Shown here one piece after another: positions 37,944-48,569 of a stretch of DNA of 64,000 bases. Origin of the DNA: Ostrinia nubilalis. Lineage: Eukaryota; Arthropoda; Insecta; Lepidoptera; Crambidae. The translations under genes and the position numbers were made by a program. Where the stretch lies: positions 1,991,501-2,055,500 of the forward strand of contig NC_087093.1 of NCBI RefSeq assembly GCF_963855985.1. The letters are read 5' to 3'. How positions within the stretch are numbered: the first letter of the stretch is position 1; each line of letters starts with the position of its first letter. The notes under the pieces were generated by a model. It was not told the origin of the DNA and ran no database searches. It saw only the letters and a program-made list of their open reading frames with translations.

Positions 37944-38129
37944 GAGCCCTGGGATACAGAGTTTTTCAAGCGCGCCGTCGACGTTTGTAAGATTGATGTA
38001 TCAATTAAATTCGCTTTTTTCAAATTCAATAATTTATTATAGCAAATAAATTATTGAATTTGAAAAAAGCGGGCCGTTGTCTCACGTTACTAAAACGCGC
38101 GTCGTCGGCGCGTCCGTCTGCATGGGCTC
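37944..38129. mobile_element. MITE with GAGCCC ends and central hairpin (186 bp)
   Basis: Ends GAGCCCTGGGATACAGAG and CGTCCGTCTGCATGGGCTC are partly complementary and flanked by TTA at 37941-37943 and 38130-38132. In the middle a 27-bp perfect inverted repeat (38012-38038 with 38045-38071, 6-nt loop) reads cgcttttttcaaattcaata inward. The gcgcgccgtcgacg and cgtcgtcggcgcg blocks also pair. The TWA duplication suggests PIF/Harbinger. Confidence 0.75.
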
Positions 38130-38695
38130 TTAGATAATGACGCGTTAAAAAATATGTGATATAATCTTAAAAATAAATTAAATAAATACAAACTCGGCGG
38201 TATCATACGTTATCTTTTAAAGTGTAACACGAATCCACAAACTTCAGCGTTTATAATACAAGTAAGTACGAAGTACTTAGTAAAACGTATCGTGTAGAAA
38301 CTGGATAAGTAGGTACAGAATTTTCTACACGTGGCATGTGTACAACGCAGTTTAGACTACGCATTTTTGGTGCAAAATCGTCTCTATCACCAAGGAATAA
38401 GGTGCCACAGTGTTTACCTCGATGTGATAACTTAAAGCAGCGTTAGCAAACGAGTTACATAAATAACTGTAACAACTTGAAACTGTGCGTTGTCAGAATG
38501 AAATGGGTTAATCTGCTGCTATTCATTCCAACCCGTGTGGATTTTTGTAATTAACCGTAGGTACTTGTGTTTTAATTATCTCTCGAGGTGTACATTAAAA
38601 TGGTTTTATGCTTGTTTTGTTGAAGCTAATTATATCTCAAATATGCGACATAAAGCGACTGTATCAGGTAGATTTTATACTTTCGCGTTCCATTT

Positions 38696-38959
38696 CAATT
38701 AAAATAGTAAGACACTGAATACGGATACTATGAGTGTTGTGTGTCGTGCGTGGTAAGATCACTAGTGGTAGTGTAACAAATGACAATACTTATGAGGGTA
38801 GTTAAAAATCTTTGAGCCCACCCGAAAGGACGACGCCGCGAACCGCTAGTCTGCTTGTGCCACGGCTGCAGCATCGCAGCCGAAACGTCAAGCCGTGAGT
38901 ACATAATGTAACTCATTAATTAACGTCGCGTTAAGACCCGTGTCTTACTATTTTAATTG
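38696..38959. mobile_element. Palindromic repeat family P, copy 2 (264 bp)
   Basis: CAATTAAAATAGTAAGACAC at 38696-38715 pairs exactly with its complement at 38940-38959. The right half matches 7596-7764 and 56504-56607 nearly base for base, including ggctgcagcatcgcagccg. The left arm continues outward as actttcgcgttccattt, which matches the outer right arm of copy 1 in complement, so the true termini may extend to about 38671. Confidence 0.8.
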
Positions 38960-39840
38960 TAGCATTGAATTTACCACCTTTTGTTTAATTATTTACCAGG
39001 GGACTGATTTAAAACGGTTTTAACATAGACAAAATGTGTGGAATTAAAACTGCCTGGGTCACACCCATACATTTTCCAAATTATTGAGAATAAACTTATG
39101 TTTTTGTTATATTTATTGCGTTTGCTTTCTTCTTCATATATCTAAGTGTATTAACTGATTTCTTAAATATTATGAGCCACCATTTCATAGGGGTATAATC
39201 GTTATGTATTACTTATAACCTTTAGCTGAATTGAACGAACGTCCAGAGCTCGCCGAAATCAGAATTAGATATAATTTATTTTTTCACATTAATAAGTCCA
39301 AAATGTCCAATACATTAGTAAGTGAAACTATGAATGCCCCTCCCGATAATCAAACCTAGAACTTCAAGTCGAGACAGTCCATTTCTCAGTCCACTGGAAC
39401 ACGGAGGCGTCTACTAATTCGCTAATTGGCAAACATGGACTCGCTCTTCTCTCAGATTGTCTCAAGGAGATTAAGTTAACCTGCACAGTGCTCTTATTTA
39501 ATTGATATATTCTTTAAGACTTACATTTAGTGTTGACACTGTTTTCTCAAACGTAGAAGTTACAGGAAAATAATTACCTGAAAAAAAAAAACAATTATGT
39601 AAAAAACCTTGTTTAAGAATAGGTACAGTAAATAGAAGTAAATAAATAATTATGTAGGGTCACTTTGAAACAATTTCCGCATTCAAATCACGAAAAATAT
39701 CATTACCAAACTGTTACCTATCGATTCTACCAAAATGTGCGGAACAGTTTAATTTTTCTAGTTCACTATTAATCCTTTATTCGCTATTCATGTATTTATT
39801 TAGGTAAACATCTTAAGATTTTTTTATTGTTGCATTTTAA
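38960..39840. other. Unassigned AT-rich DNA
   Basis: No gene or repeat boundary is recognised. Confidence 0.4.
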
Positions 39841-40245
39841 ATACCAACTATTGTTACAACAGACAGCCGCCTAAAAGTGTCCTGTCGAATTTAACCACAA
39901 AAACACGTTACACCCTTAAATTTTATTTAAAAATCAATGTCGGGGTCTTATCGTGTTGGCGCCGGCAGATTGGGGGTTGAGATTCGGCCATTCGTATTCA
40001 AAACTTGTTCATAACCTTGTCTAATTTAAACACCTTTATATTTGCTTTCTTAATTTTAACATTTTAAATTCAAATCACACAAACTATTGTTACGACAAAT
40101 AGCCCCTTAAAACTAGTGTCCTGTCGAATCGGACCGCAAAAACACGTTACACCCTTAAATTTTATTTAAAAATCAATGTCGGGGTCTTATCGTGTTGGCG
40201 CCGGCAGATTGAGGGTTAAGATTCGGCCATTCGTATTCACGGCGC
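39841..40245 (+). repeat. Tandem duplication, period about 239 bp
   Basis: Two direct copies share a 103-bp core (39898-40000 and 40137-40239) that differs at only two positions, both G/A. It contains acacgttacacccttaaatt and cttatcgtgttggcgccggc. Upstream of the core, similarity is weaker (actattgttac, gtgtcctgtcgaat) and includes a 4-bp indel. The spacer between copies does not match sequence after copy 2. No ORF spans the core. Confidence 0.85.
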
Positions 40246-41873
40246 GGCCGGACCCGGCTACCTTGGCCACAGGTTAAATACATAAGCCAGGTTTATTGAA
40301 TATTCACAGATTTTTTGTCAAGTTTTAGGCGTCTTACAAAAAAGTTTCTGAACTGAATATTAAAACATTGGGAAGCTTGTTTATATAAATTTTACCTTTT
40401 TAAGGCTTGGTTCTATAGTAAAATTTGATGTGAGTCCTACTGTCTCGTCCCTTTAAACTTCAAATGAATACTCATTGCACCGGTAATTACTAGACATTGT
40501 TATGAACTTTTCCTGATGTAAGCAGTTAGTGAAAATTACTTAAAATACTATTGATGTCTCAAAGACCTACAGTAAAAATAAATTAAGATGTTATTCTAAG
40601 ATATATTTCTTAATTTCATGTCTCAGAATATAATGTTAACATTTGAATCAAAGAAAAGCTTTTTACGTGACTTGATTGCTGATCATCTAAAATATTATCG
40701 AGCAGCGTATACTGTAACTTCTGTAACTGAAACTGAACTTAGTGGGTCTATCTTTGTTCATTGTTCCATTTGTACTGGCCGTTTTCTCTGCACACCTGCC
40801 TTTAAATACCGAGAAATTCTATTAGACCATCCAGCTTCTACGTGGATACCGTTAAAATTTCATACTGTGATAAACAATGTGCGAGCCGTTGCCAGTTCTT
40901 TGGGACGGCCTGATGAAACGAATGGGCGGCGTTAGGTATAGTTATGAGCCCATAAGGCTGGGGCGTTCCGGAAGTTTCATATGATAGAGTTCCGAGCAAC
41001 AGATGAGGGGCTTTGTTTATTGTTCTTCTTTTTCGTGTGTATGAGCTGTAACTCATTGCTGTATACAATGAAATCTTCTATTTCGGTTCGAGATGGTGAT
41101 TGCTACGTCTGAATATGTATGTGAAAACGTCGACGTACGTTAGAAAGATGTAATTTATCGTATAAGAGTATTAAGTGTTAAAAATCGACTGTATTACTAA
41201 ACTATTCAACGTGTTTTCATTTTTATTTAGGTTTTTTAACAATTCGAAGACAAGAAATAAGTCTAAAATTTAAATACATGCATGTAAAATCTTTCTCGTA
41301 TAATATCAGAACTGAGGATCAATTTCTAAATATTTGTATCACAAGCGTAATCACAGGCTTACTTATTGAGCAAACACAAGACAAAACTCGTGATACATCT
41401 TAACATTTTTATCTCCAGATAAATCCATCTTTTAAACAAATAAGCAGTCGAAACCCGACTATGGAATCACGGCGCTCGCGCGCAACTTTACAGCGCGCCA
41501 AATAAAAATAACTTTTTACATCACAACTTTCGGGCTCGTACGTGCCTTCGCTGGGACTGATTACTGGCCTGTGCCTACGGTTTTTTGGCAGTTCCTTGGG
41601 TTCCGTGGGTTGGGGGAACCTTCTGGAGTTTATAACGAGAGGGATAAGGCTCATTTTAGCGAGAAATATGGATGACTACAATTGGTAATCAAGATAAATG
41701 TATTCGCTATGGTGGGGCTATGTATTTGAAGTTTTTGTCATAACATTGTGATTGATTACTTTCTTAGCGCAAAAATATTTCAAATTGTGAACTATGCCTC
41801 TCACTTTACAAGACCAATTTCGTTATAAATTTAATGTAGAGTTACAGTGCCGCGACATATAAAGAGCATTACC
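40246..41873. other. Unassigned DNA
   Basis: The longest open frame, 105 codons at 40618-40935, has four cysteines but no recognisable domain and no signs that would separate it from chance. No repeat boundary is recognised. Confidence 0.35.
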
Positions 41874-42440
41874 ACAGAATAATAATAAGTACTACGTACA
41901 GAAGTTTTACTTCGAGAAGGTATTTAAAAAAAATTATGCTCAATGTCATTAACAATATGGAGTAATTTAGCCTGTCTCAAGAGTCAAGCACCATTTTGTT
42001 GACAAACGTCAGCTGTGATCGGCACTGCGCCGAAGCTATAGGGCTGACTTCGGTAAAATGATGTGACGTGAGGTTCCAAACTGCGGAAAATGGCGGAGGA
42101 AATACATGATTTAGCATGAATTATAATGAATAATAATTAACTACTTATTTACCTCTCAGTATCTTGAGGCAACTTAAAAAAGTACATTCTATGTTTTTAT
42201 TATTATTTAGGCAGTTAAATACTGCACAGTATTTAGTACACCATTTTCTTTATTTTCTTCCATCGTACACAAGAATACGCGTGCGTGAGTCAATGTTCGC
42301 TCGTATGTGAGGCCTTGTCGAATAGTATCCTGTAGGTGGGCTATCGTGCGTGTTTTGTTTTTGATGTAAACTCGCGGAGATGAACAGGCCTGGCATTACT
42401 TGCTGTTACTACATAATAACTACTACTGAATACAAAAACC
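41874..42440. mobile_element. Dispersed repeat B, uninterrupted copy
   Basis: About 560 bp matching, in the same order, 51909-52204 plus 54496-54712. Shared blocks include cagaataataataagtacta, gagcaccattttgttgacaa-like and agggctgacttcggtaaaat early, and ggcagttaaatactgcacag and tcgcggagatgaacaggcct late. No ORF or clear terminal repeat. This copy gives the empty-site sequence for the 52207-54495 insertion. Confidence 0.82.
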
Positions 42441-43482
42441 ACTCTAAACCCATACATACAAAGTACAAACTAACCAACTAAACCTGTTTTTGCTGTACCA
42501 AATCCTATAATTACTAGCTACGGAACCGAATCAGTGAAACTGGAACTCGTGCCCGAAGTTGCATTTGGGGACGTGTGCGATTGCAAATTGTTTAGTGACG
42601 AATTCGCTACGAAATTCGGCTTCGCAATCCTGTGAGGAACAAATACAGTCAATTTGGATTCCGTCGATATCGAATTACCGCGTCATCCGTGTTTGGAAGA
42701 AAAAATGTTGTACGTCAGCACTCCGATGCAGTAGTGAAATGTGGAAGCCTCGACGTTTCTGTACATTCGACCCGGAAAATGATGCATTGTTAGTTGTTTT
42801 GATTTTTCTGGATTGGAAGGGGATCGGTCATTTTGCGAATGGATCTTCGTTAAAAATTATGTTGGAATACTTAGTATAGTGCTATCAATCACGGATATTA
42901 TTGACGAATAAGAAACTAATTTTGAACGGCCATAAGCTGAAATGTATATTATTTTGTAAATATAACCACAAATGATGCTTTTATAAGTTTTGATGTTTCA
43001 GATATTTATCTACAAAATGCTCTCTTACAAATAAAGATGCTGGTACTGCCAGATATCTCTAGTCAAAACATATGGAACCAAATTTTTTATCTAATCTTAG
43101 CAACCATCTTAGCCTCTTAGCTTGTTCTAATTAGGTACATATTCCAACTTGCGATACATCCCTTATCATAGTCATAAATTTTAATATGAAATACTTATAA
43201 TAGGGTATTGTATGAAAAATATAACAGTGTTTTGTTCCAAATTTGATACGAGTATCTTTTGTATTCAAGTGTAGGTTAGCAAAACGCTTCAATCCGTAAA
43301 GACAAAGCGATACACAAGTGAAATTAAACGATCATTACAACGATTGAAAGTACACCCTCGTCAGTGTCGGCTCCAAACAACGACTGCGGTAATGAGCTAC
43401 AAAACGGATCTCGTACTAAGCCTTTCACGTGTCGCAATCGATGTTTGAGCTCTGACGTATTAGACTCATGTTATTAACAATA
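42441..43482. other. Unassigned DNA
   Basis: A 106-codon frame at 42559-42879 has no recognisable domain. No repeat boundary was found before the LINE end at 43483. Confidence 0.35.
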
Positions 43483-43851
43483 TTCAAATTCAAAATTCAA
43501 ATTCAAAACGTTTATTTGCCAAAAACACAGTTATACAGGGTGACAATATTAAATAGGATCATGTGTTTAGTCTGCTCGCAGACGTGCAAAAATTACAGGA
43601 TTCAATAGTATGTCAAATAATTAAGAAAATGTCAATTTAAAATTAAATTAATACATATCAATGTCGCCAATTAAAATATTCCTTATAACTATAAAAACAT
43701 TTGTCCAAAAGCCAGCAAGTCAATCTGCTTTTAAATATAGGGCTTTGGAGTACTTAAGTTCTTCCGGTATTCTTCTATCACTTACAAAGTAGGTAGTAAC
43801 TGACAAGCGCATAGTAGTAAAGATTATCAAGCAGTGTATCAACCATATTTA

Positions 43852-44451
43852 TCACAACCTGAATTTCAAATATTCGTCAATTGAATAAAAAGTTTTATCT
43901 AATAGCCATCTACGCAACTCTGTTTTGAAACTATTTAACGGTAGTTCACTAATGTTGCATGGTAATTTATTATAGATGGTTTTGCACATATCATAACAAT
44001 TTTTTTGAAATCTTCGTGTTTTTGGGACTGTTTCAAACACCAGTCTCTGACAATTTCGCGTTGATCTTGGGTATAATTGTTTCGCTTGTAAGAACTTGTG
44101 ATTATTTTTTTTAACAAACACACTCACTTCTAATATATAAAGGCATGGTAGGGTCAGTATTTGAAGCGATTTGAAATATGTCAAACAAGATATATCAGGT
44201 GCTATATTACATATAGCCCTGATGCATTGTTTTTGGGCGATGAATAGTTTTTTTATGTTAGTTCCATTTCCCCAAATTAATAAACCATATCTTAAAACTG
44301 ACTCCACATACGCATAATAAGCAGTAATGGCCGTATTTATGTTTGCAACTTTAGTCAATTTGTATAAAGCAAAAGCGAAACCGTTTATTTTGTTGCAAAC
44401 CTTCTCTATTTGGTTTTCCCAATTTAATTTTGGATCTAAAATCAAGCCTAA
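43852..44451 (-). pseudogene. LINE reverse transcriptase, C-terminal third
   Basis: Minus-strand frame of nearly 200 codons with typical post-RT LINE sequence: ILDPKLNWENQIEKVCNKI, ITAYYAYVESVLRYGLLIWG and SELPLNSFKTELRRWLLD, ending at a stop after YLKFRL. It continues directly the frame that ends at 46451 (VTFLGL on one side, ILDPKLN on the other). It was cut from the rest of the gene by the plus-strand LINE at 44452-46450. Removed from its catalytic core and promoter it cannot function. The first methionine of the frame is not a true start. Confidence 0.92.
44444..44451. repeat. Target-site duplication AAGCCTAA, left
   Basis: Exact 8-bp direct repeat of 46451-46458 bracketing the plus-strand LINE. 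It lies inside codons of the minus-strand RT gene, so the pre-insertion frame can be inferred without ambiguity. Confidence 0.9.
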
Positions 44452-46198
44452 AATTCTCTGGTCCTATATTAAAGCTAAACGGAAAGTAACTAGCAATTAT
44501 CCAGCTTCATTAACTCATGGTAGCAGTGTTGTCAGTGATGGCTTCGATGTATGCAACATGTTCGCGTCATATTTTTCGTCTGTTTATTCTTTGACAACCA
44601 GCACATATGACGCCGTCATTAAGTCCTCTTACTTAAGAAGCCTAAAATCAAGCTCTGATATTTTTTCATGCTTGACTTTGGATGTGGAGACTGTAACCGA
44701 CTTTATCAAAGGCTTAAATACCACAAAAGGACCTGGCTCTGACGACATCCCAATAGTTTTTATAGTCAACTGTGCTAGTGAACTGGCTATCCCACTCACC
44801 ATGATTTTCAACAGATCTCTTGAATCTGGAATCTTCCCTGACCAATGGAAACTAGCAAAAGTAATTCCCATCCACAAAGGTGACTCAAAGGAGCACGTTG
44901 AAAATTACAGGCCGATCTCAATCTTGCCTGCTATGGCCAAGGCATTTGAGGCATTGGTATGTCCATTGATCCAAAATTATTTCAGTAAATATTTGTCACC
45001 TTGCCAACATGGTTTCACTCCTTCTAGGTCAACATGCACCAATTTAGTAACTTTTATCGAAGACACGATTGATGCTGTAGACTCCGGTAAACAAGTGGAC
45101 ACTATTTACACCGACTTTAGCAAAGCTTTCGACAGGGTCTCTCACGATTTGCTTACTCAAAAACTTGAGGTGTATGGATTTGCTGGTGCACTTCTCAATT
45201 GGCTAAAATCATATTTAAGTAACAGATCATTTTACGTGGTTGCCGATGGATACAGGTCTAACTCCTATAAAATATCTTCAGGTGTACCACAAGGTTCACA
45301 CCTAGGGCCAATTCTTTTCAACATATTCATCAATGATCTTCCACATTGTTTTATCCACTCCATCCCATACATGTTTGCTGACGATCTCAAAATTGCTCGA
45401 GTGGTTCACGATCAAAATGACGCACTGCTTCTTCAAAGTGATATTGACAGACTTGTAGAATGGTGCTCATTAAACAATATGAATCTTAACGTCAAGAAAT
45501 GTTTCCAGATTACTTTTACGCGTAAATTGAACCCGGTTGCCAATAACTATCATATAAATGGTTCTATTCTAGACATAGTTAATGTTATTAGGGATCTTGG
45601 GGTACTCATAGATCAGAAACTTACTTTTATCCCACATATTGACAACATCATTAAGAAAGCTTTTAAAGCTCTTGGTTTTGTTATAAGAAACGCTAAGTCG
45701 TTTCACAAGCCCAAAACAAAAATTACTTTGTACAACTGTCTAGTGCGTAGTGTCCTTGAATATTGCTCGGTGGTATGGCGACCCCACTATGCGACTCACA
45801 GCTTGCGTCTTGAACGTGTTCAAAAGAGATTTTTGAACCACCTTGCTTTCTCGGCAAAAATAACAAAAAAGATTCCTAGTTATACAAAGCGTCTTGCTCA
45901 CTTTAAAATAAAATCCCTAGAAGCACGTAGATCTACCCATGATTTAACTTTTTTGTTCAGAATTTTAAACTGTAAGTTTGATAGCCCCAATCTACTTTCT
46001 AAATTTAAACTTAAAATCCCTCACAGATACCCAAGGTACCATATGAAACTGCTATGCCCTCCTTACCGTAAAACTGTATCAGGATCCAACTCCCCTGTTT
46101 CAAGACTGTGTAAGTCATATAATAATCTCAGCGCTGATGTTAATTTGTTTGGCACAAATATTACTAAATTCCGTCGTCAGATTAACCAAATAGCCTAA
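44452..46198 (+). CDS. LINE reverse transcriptase, intact C-terminal two thirds of ORF2
   Basis: An uninterrupted frame of about 580 codons copying LINE RNA to DNA when intact. Visible blocks: GPGSDDIPIVF and IPIHKGDSKEHVENYRPIS before the fingers; YTDFSKAFDRVSHD with the first catalytic Asp (45113-45115); SSGVPQGSHLGP; MFADDLKIARV with the catalytic Asp pair (about 45374-45385); then LGVLIDQKLTF and RSVLEYCSVVW in the C-terminal region, and the stop at 46196-46198. The endonuclease and N-terminus are missing because of 5' truncation. The open frame actually extends upstream to an ATG at 44327, but those first 42 codons are antisense sequence of the host LINE. No premature stop or frameshift suggests a recent insertion. 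Confidence 0.93.
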
Positions 46199-46450
46199 CT
46201 TAATTAATTATCTAACTGTTGTCTATTTTGGCACTCACTAGCCGCCTTGTGGTTGCTTGTTGCTTTGCAATTCATTTTTAGACTAAGTACTTACTTTCTT
46301 TGAATGGTTTGGTTTATATAAACGCATGCAGTGTTTACCTACTATAATATATTGTACTCTTAGAACATAGTATTAATGGATTTTTTTGTTATATTGTATG
46401 TATTATTGTACAATTGTTGGTAAACCAATAAATAAAAATAAAATAAAAAT
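44452..46450 (+). mobile_element. 5'-truncated plus-strand LINE (about 2.0 kb)
   Basis: Inserted into the RT gene of the minus-strand LINE, flanked by AAGCCTAA. It starts inside its ORF2 (ILWSYIKAKRK) and ends after a 250-bp 3' UTR in an AATAAAATAAAAAT-type tail at about 46425-46450. Five-prime truncation, target duplication and A-rich tail are the marks of target-primed reverse transcription. Family is Jockey/CR1-like but clearly distinct from its host element. Confidence 0.93.
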
Positions 46451-47193
46451 AAGCCTAAGAAAGTCACATTATCCGCGTTCGGTAGAATTTGTCCATTAAA
46501 ATATATGTCAACTATTTGATTTTTGAAGTTATTAAAATTGATCATATGAGTTTTTGATAAATTTATTGTAAGGTTATTTTTTTCAAGCCATTCAATTACT
46601 GATGTCATTGCATTTAGGATGTCATGTTTATGTTGATCTAGTGAACAGTTCTTGTCGGTAGTAACTATAATCGATACATCATCCGCAAAAAGTACAGTCT
46701 TTTGTTCCGTTACGTTTGGCAAATCATTTATGTACAATATAAATAATAGCGGGCCGAGCACACTTCCTTGTGGAACACCAAATTTATATATTTCTTGTTC
46801 CGATTTATATGTCTGAGCAACTGAATTTGAATCCAGTTGCGTGATCTCTACATATTGTGTTCTTTTAATAAGGTACGATTTTAACCAATTTAAAGCAGGC
46901 CCCCTTATTCCGCTGCGTTCAAGTTTGAGTAATAGTTGGTCGTGAGATACACAGTCGAAAGCTTTCGACATATCTAAGAATATTGCTGTTGTGTAGTTTT
47001 TAATGTTAACACTATGTAAAACATCATTTATTAAGTCAAATGCCGCATGCGTTGTCGATTTATCTTTTTGAAAGCCGTATTGGTATTTTTTAATTATGTC
47101 AAATTTACTTAAAAAGGATGTCAACTGATTATGCATGACTTTCTCAAAAACCTTTGATACAACCGAGAGAATCGCTATTGGTCTGTAATTAGA
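46451..47193 (-). pseudogene. LINE reverse transcriptase, catalytic core
   Basis: Middle piece of the minus-strand RT gene. Reading from 47193: SNYRPIAILSVVSKVFEKVM, the fingers KYQYGFQKDKSTTHAAFDL, the catalytic Asp in AIFLDMSKAFDCVSHD (Asp codon at 46974-46972), KFGVPQGSVLGPLLF, and VLFADDVSIIV with the Asp pair at about 46689-46678, then LEKNNLTINLSKTHMI to VTFLGL. All catalytic residues are present and there is no stop. Both ends are defined by insertions: the pogo-like element at 47194 and the plus-strand LINE at 46450. The methionine at 47238 lies in pogo terminal sequence and is not a real start. Confidence 0.93.
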
Positions 47194-47195
47194 TA
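47194..47195. repeat. TA target-site duplication, left (partner 48568-48569)
   Basis: Removing 47196-48567 and one TA restores agatatgtc, which on the minus strand reads Asp-Ile-Ser and joins GDKKD to SNYRPI in frame. This proves the insertion site at base resolution. Confidence 0.9.
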
Positions 47196-47554
47196 GGGTA
47201 AACCGTATAGCTATTGCCCACTTAAGGATTTCAAACACATTAAGATGAAAAATTAAAGAAAGTATTTTAATTATCGACCATTTATTACTTTTTTCTTATA
47301 ACTCAATAAACTGTTAAACAGAATATTAACAGTTTTTAGATAAAACTTACGTAACTTAGAAAATATTGAAATAAATTTAAAATCCTCCAAAAAGTACAGT
47401 CATTGCCCATTACTTACACTAATTGCCCACATCAAAGCACAGTAATTGCCCAGTATCTTAAAACAAAATAATCAATTTTAAAATGACAAAATAGGCTTTA
47501 AATAAACAAAACAAAACATTAAACTTAAATTCTAGTAGTACAGTCTTCAAAATT

Positions 47555-47656
47555 TCAAAATAAATTGCGTTTGGCCTTATTAACTATATTATCAAATATT
47601 TCTTGAGCTGATGTTGATGAGTCAGAATCGGTAGAGACAGAATCATCTACTTCAAA
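47555..47656 (-). pseudogene. Pogo-like transposase acidic C-terminal tail, fragment
   Basis: A 33-codon open stretch ending at a stop, reading FEVDDSVSTDSDSSTSAQE followed by IFDNIVNKAKRNLF. Pogo/Tigger transposases and their CENP-B/jerky relatives often end in an acidic Ser/Asp-rich tail, which fits. It lies downstream of the helix-turn-helix scrap on the same strand but in a different frame, with stops between them. The assignment depends on context and is less certain than the N-terminal piece. Confidence 0.55.
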
Positions 47657-47791
47657 ACAAAGATGACGCAAAAATTTGAATTTTATATGTATTTATTTTT
47701 TTAATCTTCTTTGATATCAGTTCAAGTGGTTGCTCAAAATGTTCAATTCGCTGTTGGTTATTCTTCCCTAAAGTTGTACCTATCTATTTCC

Positions 47792-47965
47792 TTACATTAA
47801 CATTTTCATTAGTAGATTTAACGTAGGATTTTCATTTTTTGTATTTGCGTTTGAATTTTTATCAATTTTTTCAAGCCAAACCATATTTTTGGATACATCT
47901 TGTACAGCTTCGATCGCTTTTTGCAAATTTTCTATACTATATTGAACTTTTGGAGTCTTTGGCAT
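47792..47965 (-). pseudogene. Pogo-like transposase N-terminal Psq helix-turn-helix, fragment
   Basis: A 57-codon frame starting MPKTPKVQYSIENLQKAIEA then VQDVSK. YS-ENL-KAIEAV is the first helix of the Psq/CENP-B-type DNA-binding domain at the start of pogo and Tigger transposases. After about 26 residues the match stops, where the rest of the helix-turn-helix would be expected, and an Asn/Lys-rich run leads to a stop. The catalytic region is absent, so the protein could at best bind DNA weakly. The ATG at 47965 is a plausible original start because the Psq domain begins a few residues later. Confidence 0.7.
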
Positions 47966-48569
47966 ACTGAAAATGAAACATTAAAAGCCATTTCAATATT
48001 TATGCCTGTAAATTGCAAAACTAGTCTAGCAATGAGCAACTTAAACACTGCTACTGCATGGTGGCAACACTAATAATAATTGCCATGGGCAATAACTATA
48101 CATTAACATATGGCAATAACTGAAATGGTGGTGGGCAATAGCTAAAAATATACAGATTTACGTGCAGTGATTACCCACCGTTAAAATGACCGTTAGAAAT
48201 CAAATTTTATCAGTTATTTTCATTGATAATGGAGAAAACACTTATAATTTCGTCATGACTATACACCATTAGTTGAATATTAAATAACTTGCAAAAAAAA
48301 TTTAACATCTAAGCTAGTAATTCCTTAGTAAAATTGTTAAAGTATTTACCTGTTTGAGTAACATTTTCACCCGTCTTGACAAAATCCGCCATAACTGTTT
48401 TTTTTTAGTGTTTCCTATTGTAAATTTTAAATCTACTGTACATTGATCTCGGAGCCATCTACTTAGTAAATTCAAATCTAACTAGAGTGATTCAAAGTCA
48501 GCACCTGACAATATTATTCTTAAAGCGGGCAATCACTACCAGTGGGCAATCACTCTCTGGTTTACCCTA

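Larger units (their letters stand above)
47196..48567. mobile_element. Pogo/Tigger-like DNA transposon derivative (1372 bp)
   Basis: Terminal inverted repeats GGGTAAACC...ATTGCCCACT at both ends (an 8-bp variable spacer, 28 bp overall), TA duplication, and repeated sub-terminal TTGCCCA words. Left side: 47214-47220, 47403-47409, 47423-47429, 47446-47452. Right side, complement TGGGCAA: about 48086, 48131, 48527 and 48543. The interior keeps two scraps of a pogo-type transposase on the minus strand (47792-47965 and 47555-47656) with the catalytic DDE region deleted. Inserted into the RT gene of the minus-strand LINE. The TA duplication and the Psq-like helix-turn-helix support pogo within Tc1/mariner; the sub-terminal repeat layout would be the transposase binding sites by inference. 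Confidence 0.88.

Noticed and set aside
40618..40935. 105-codon plus-strand frame as a host gene
   Set aside because: Cysteine spacing does not fit a known finger and there is no other support.
42559..42879. 106-codon plus-strand frame as a host gene
   Set aside because: No recognisable domain; flanked by repeat sequence and unassigned DNA.
44327..44451. The first 42 codons of the plus-strand RT open frame as its true N-terminus
   Set aside because: They are the antisense of the host LINE upstream of the target duplication; the frame is open there by chance.
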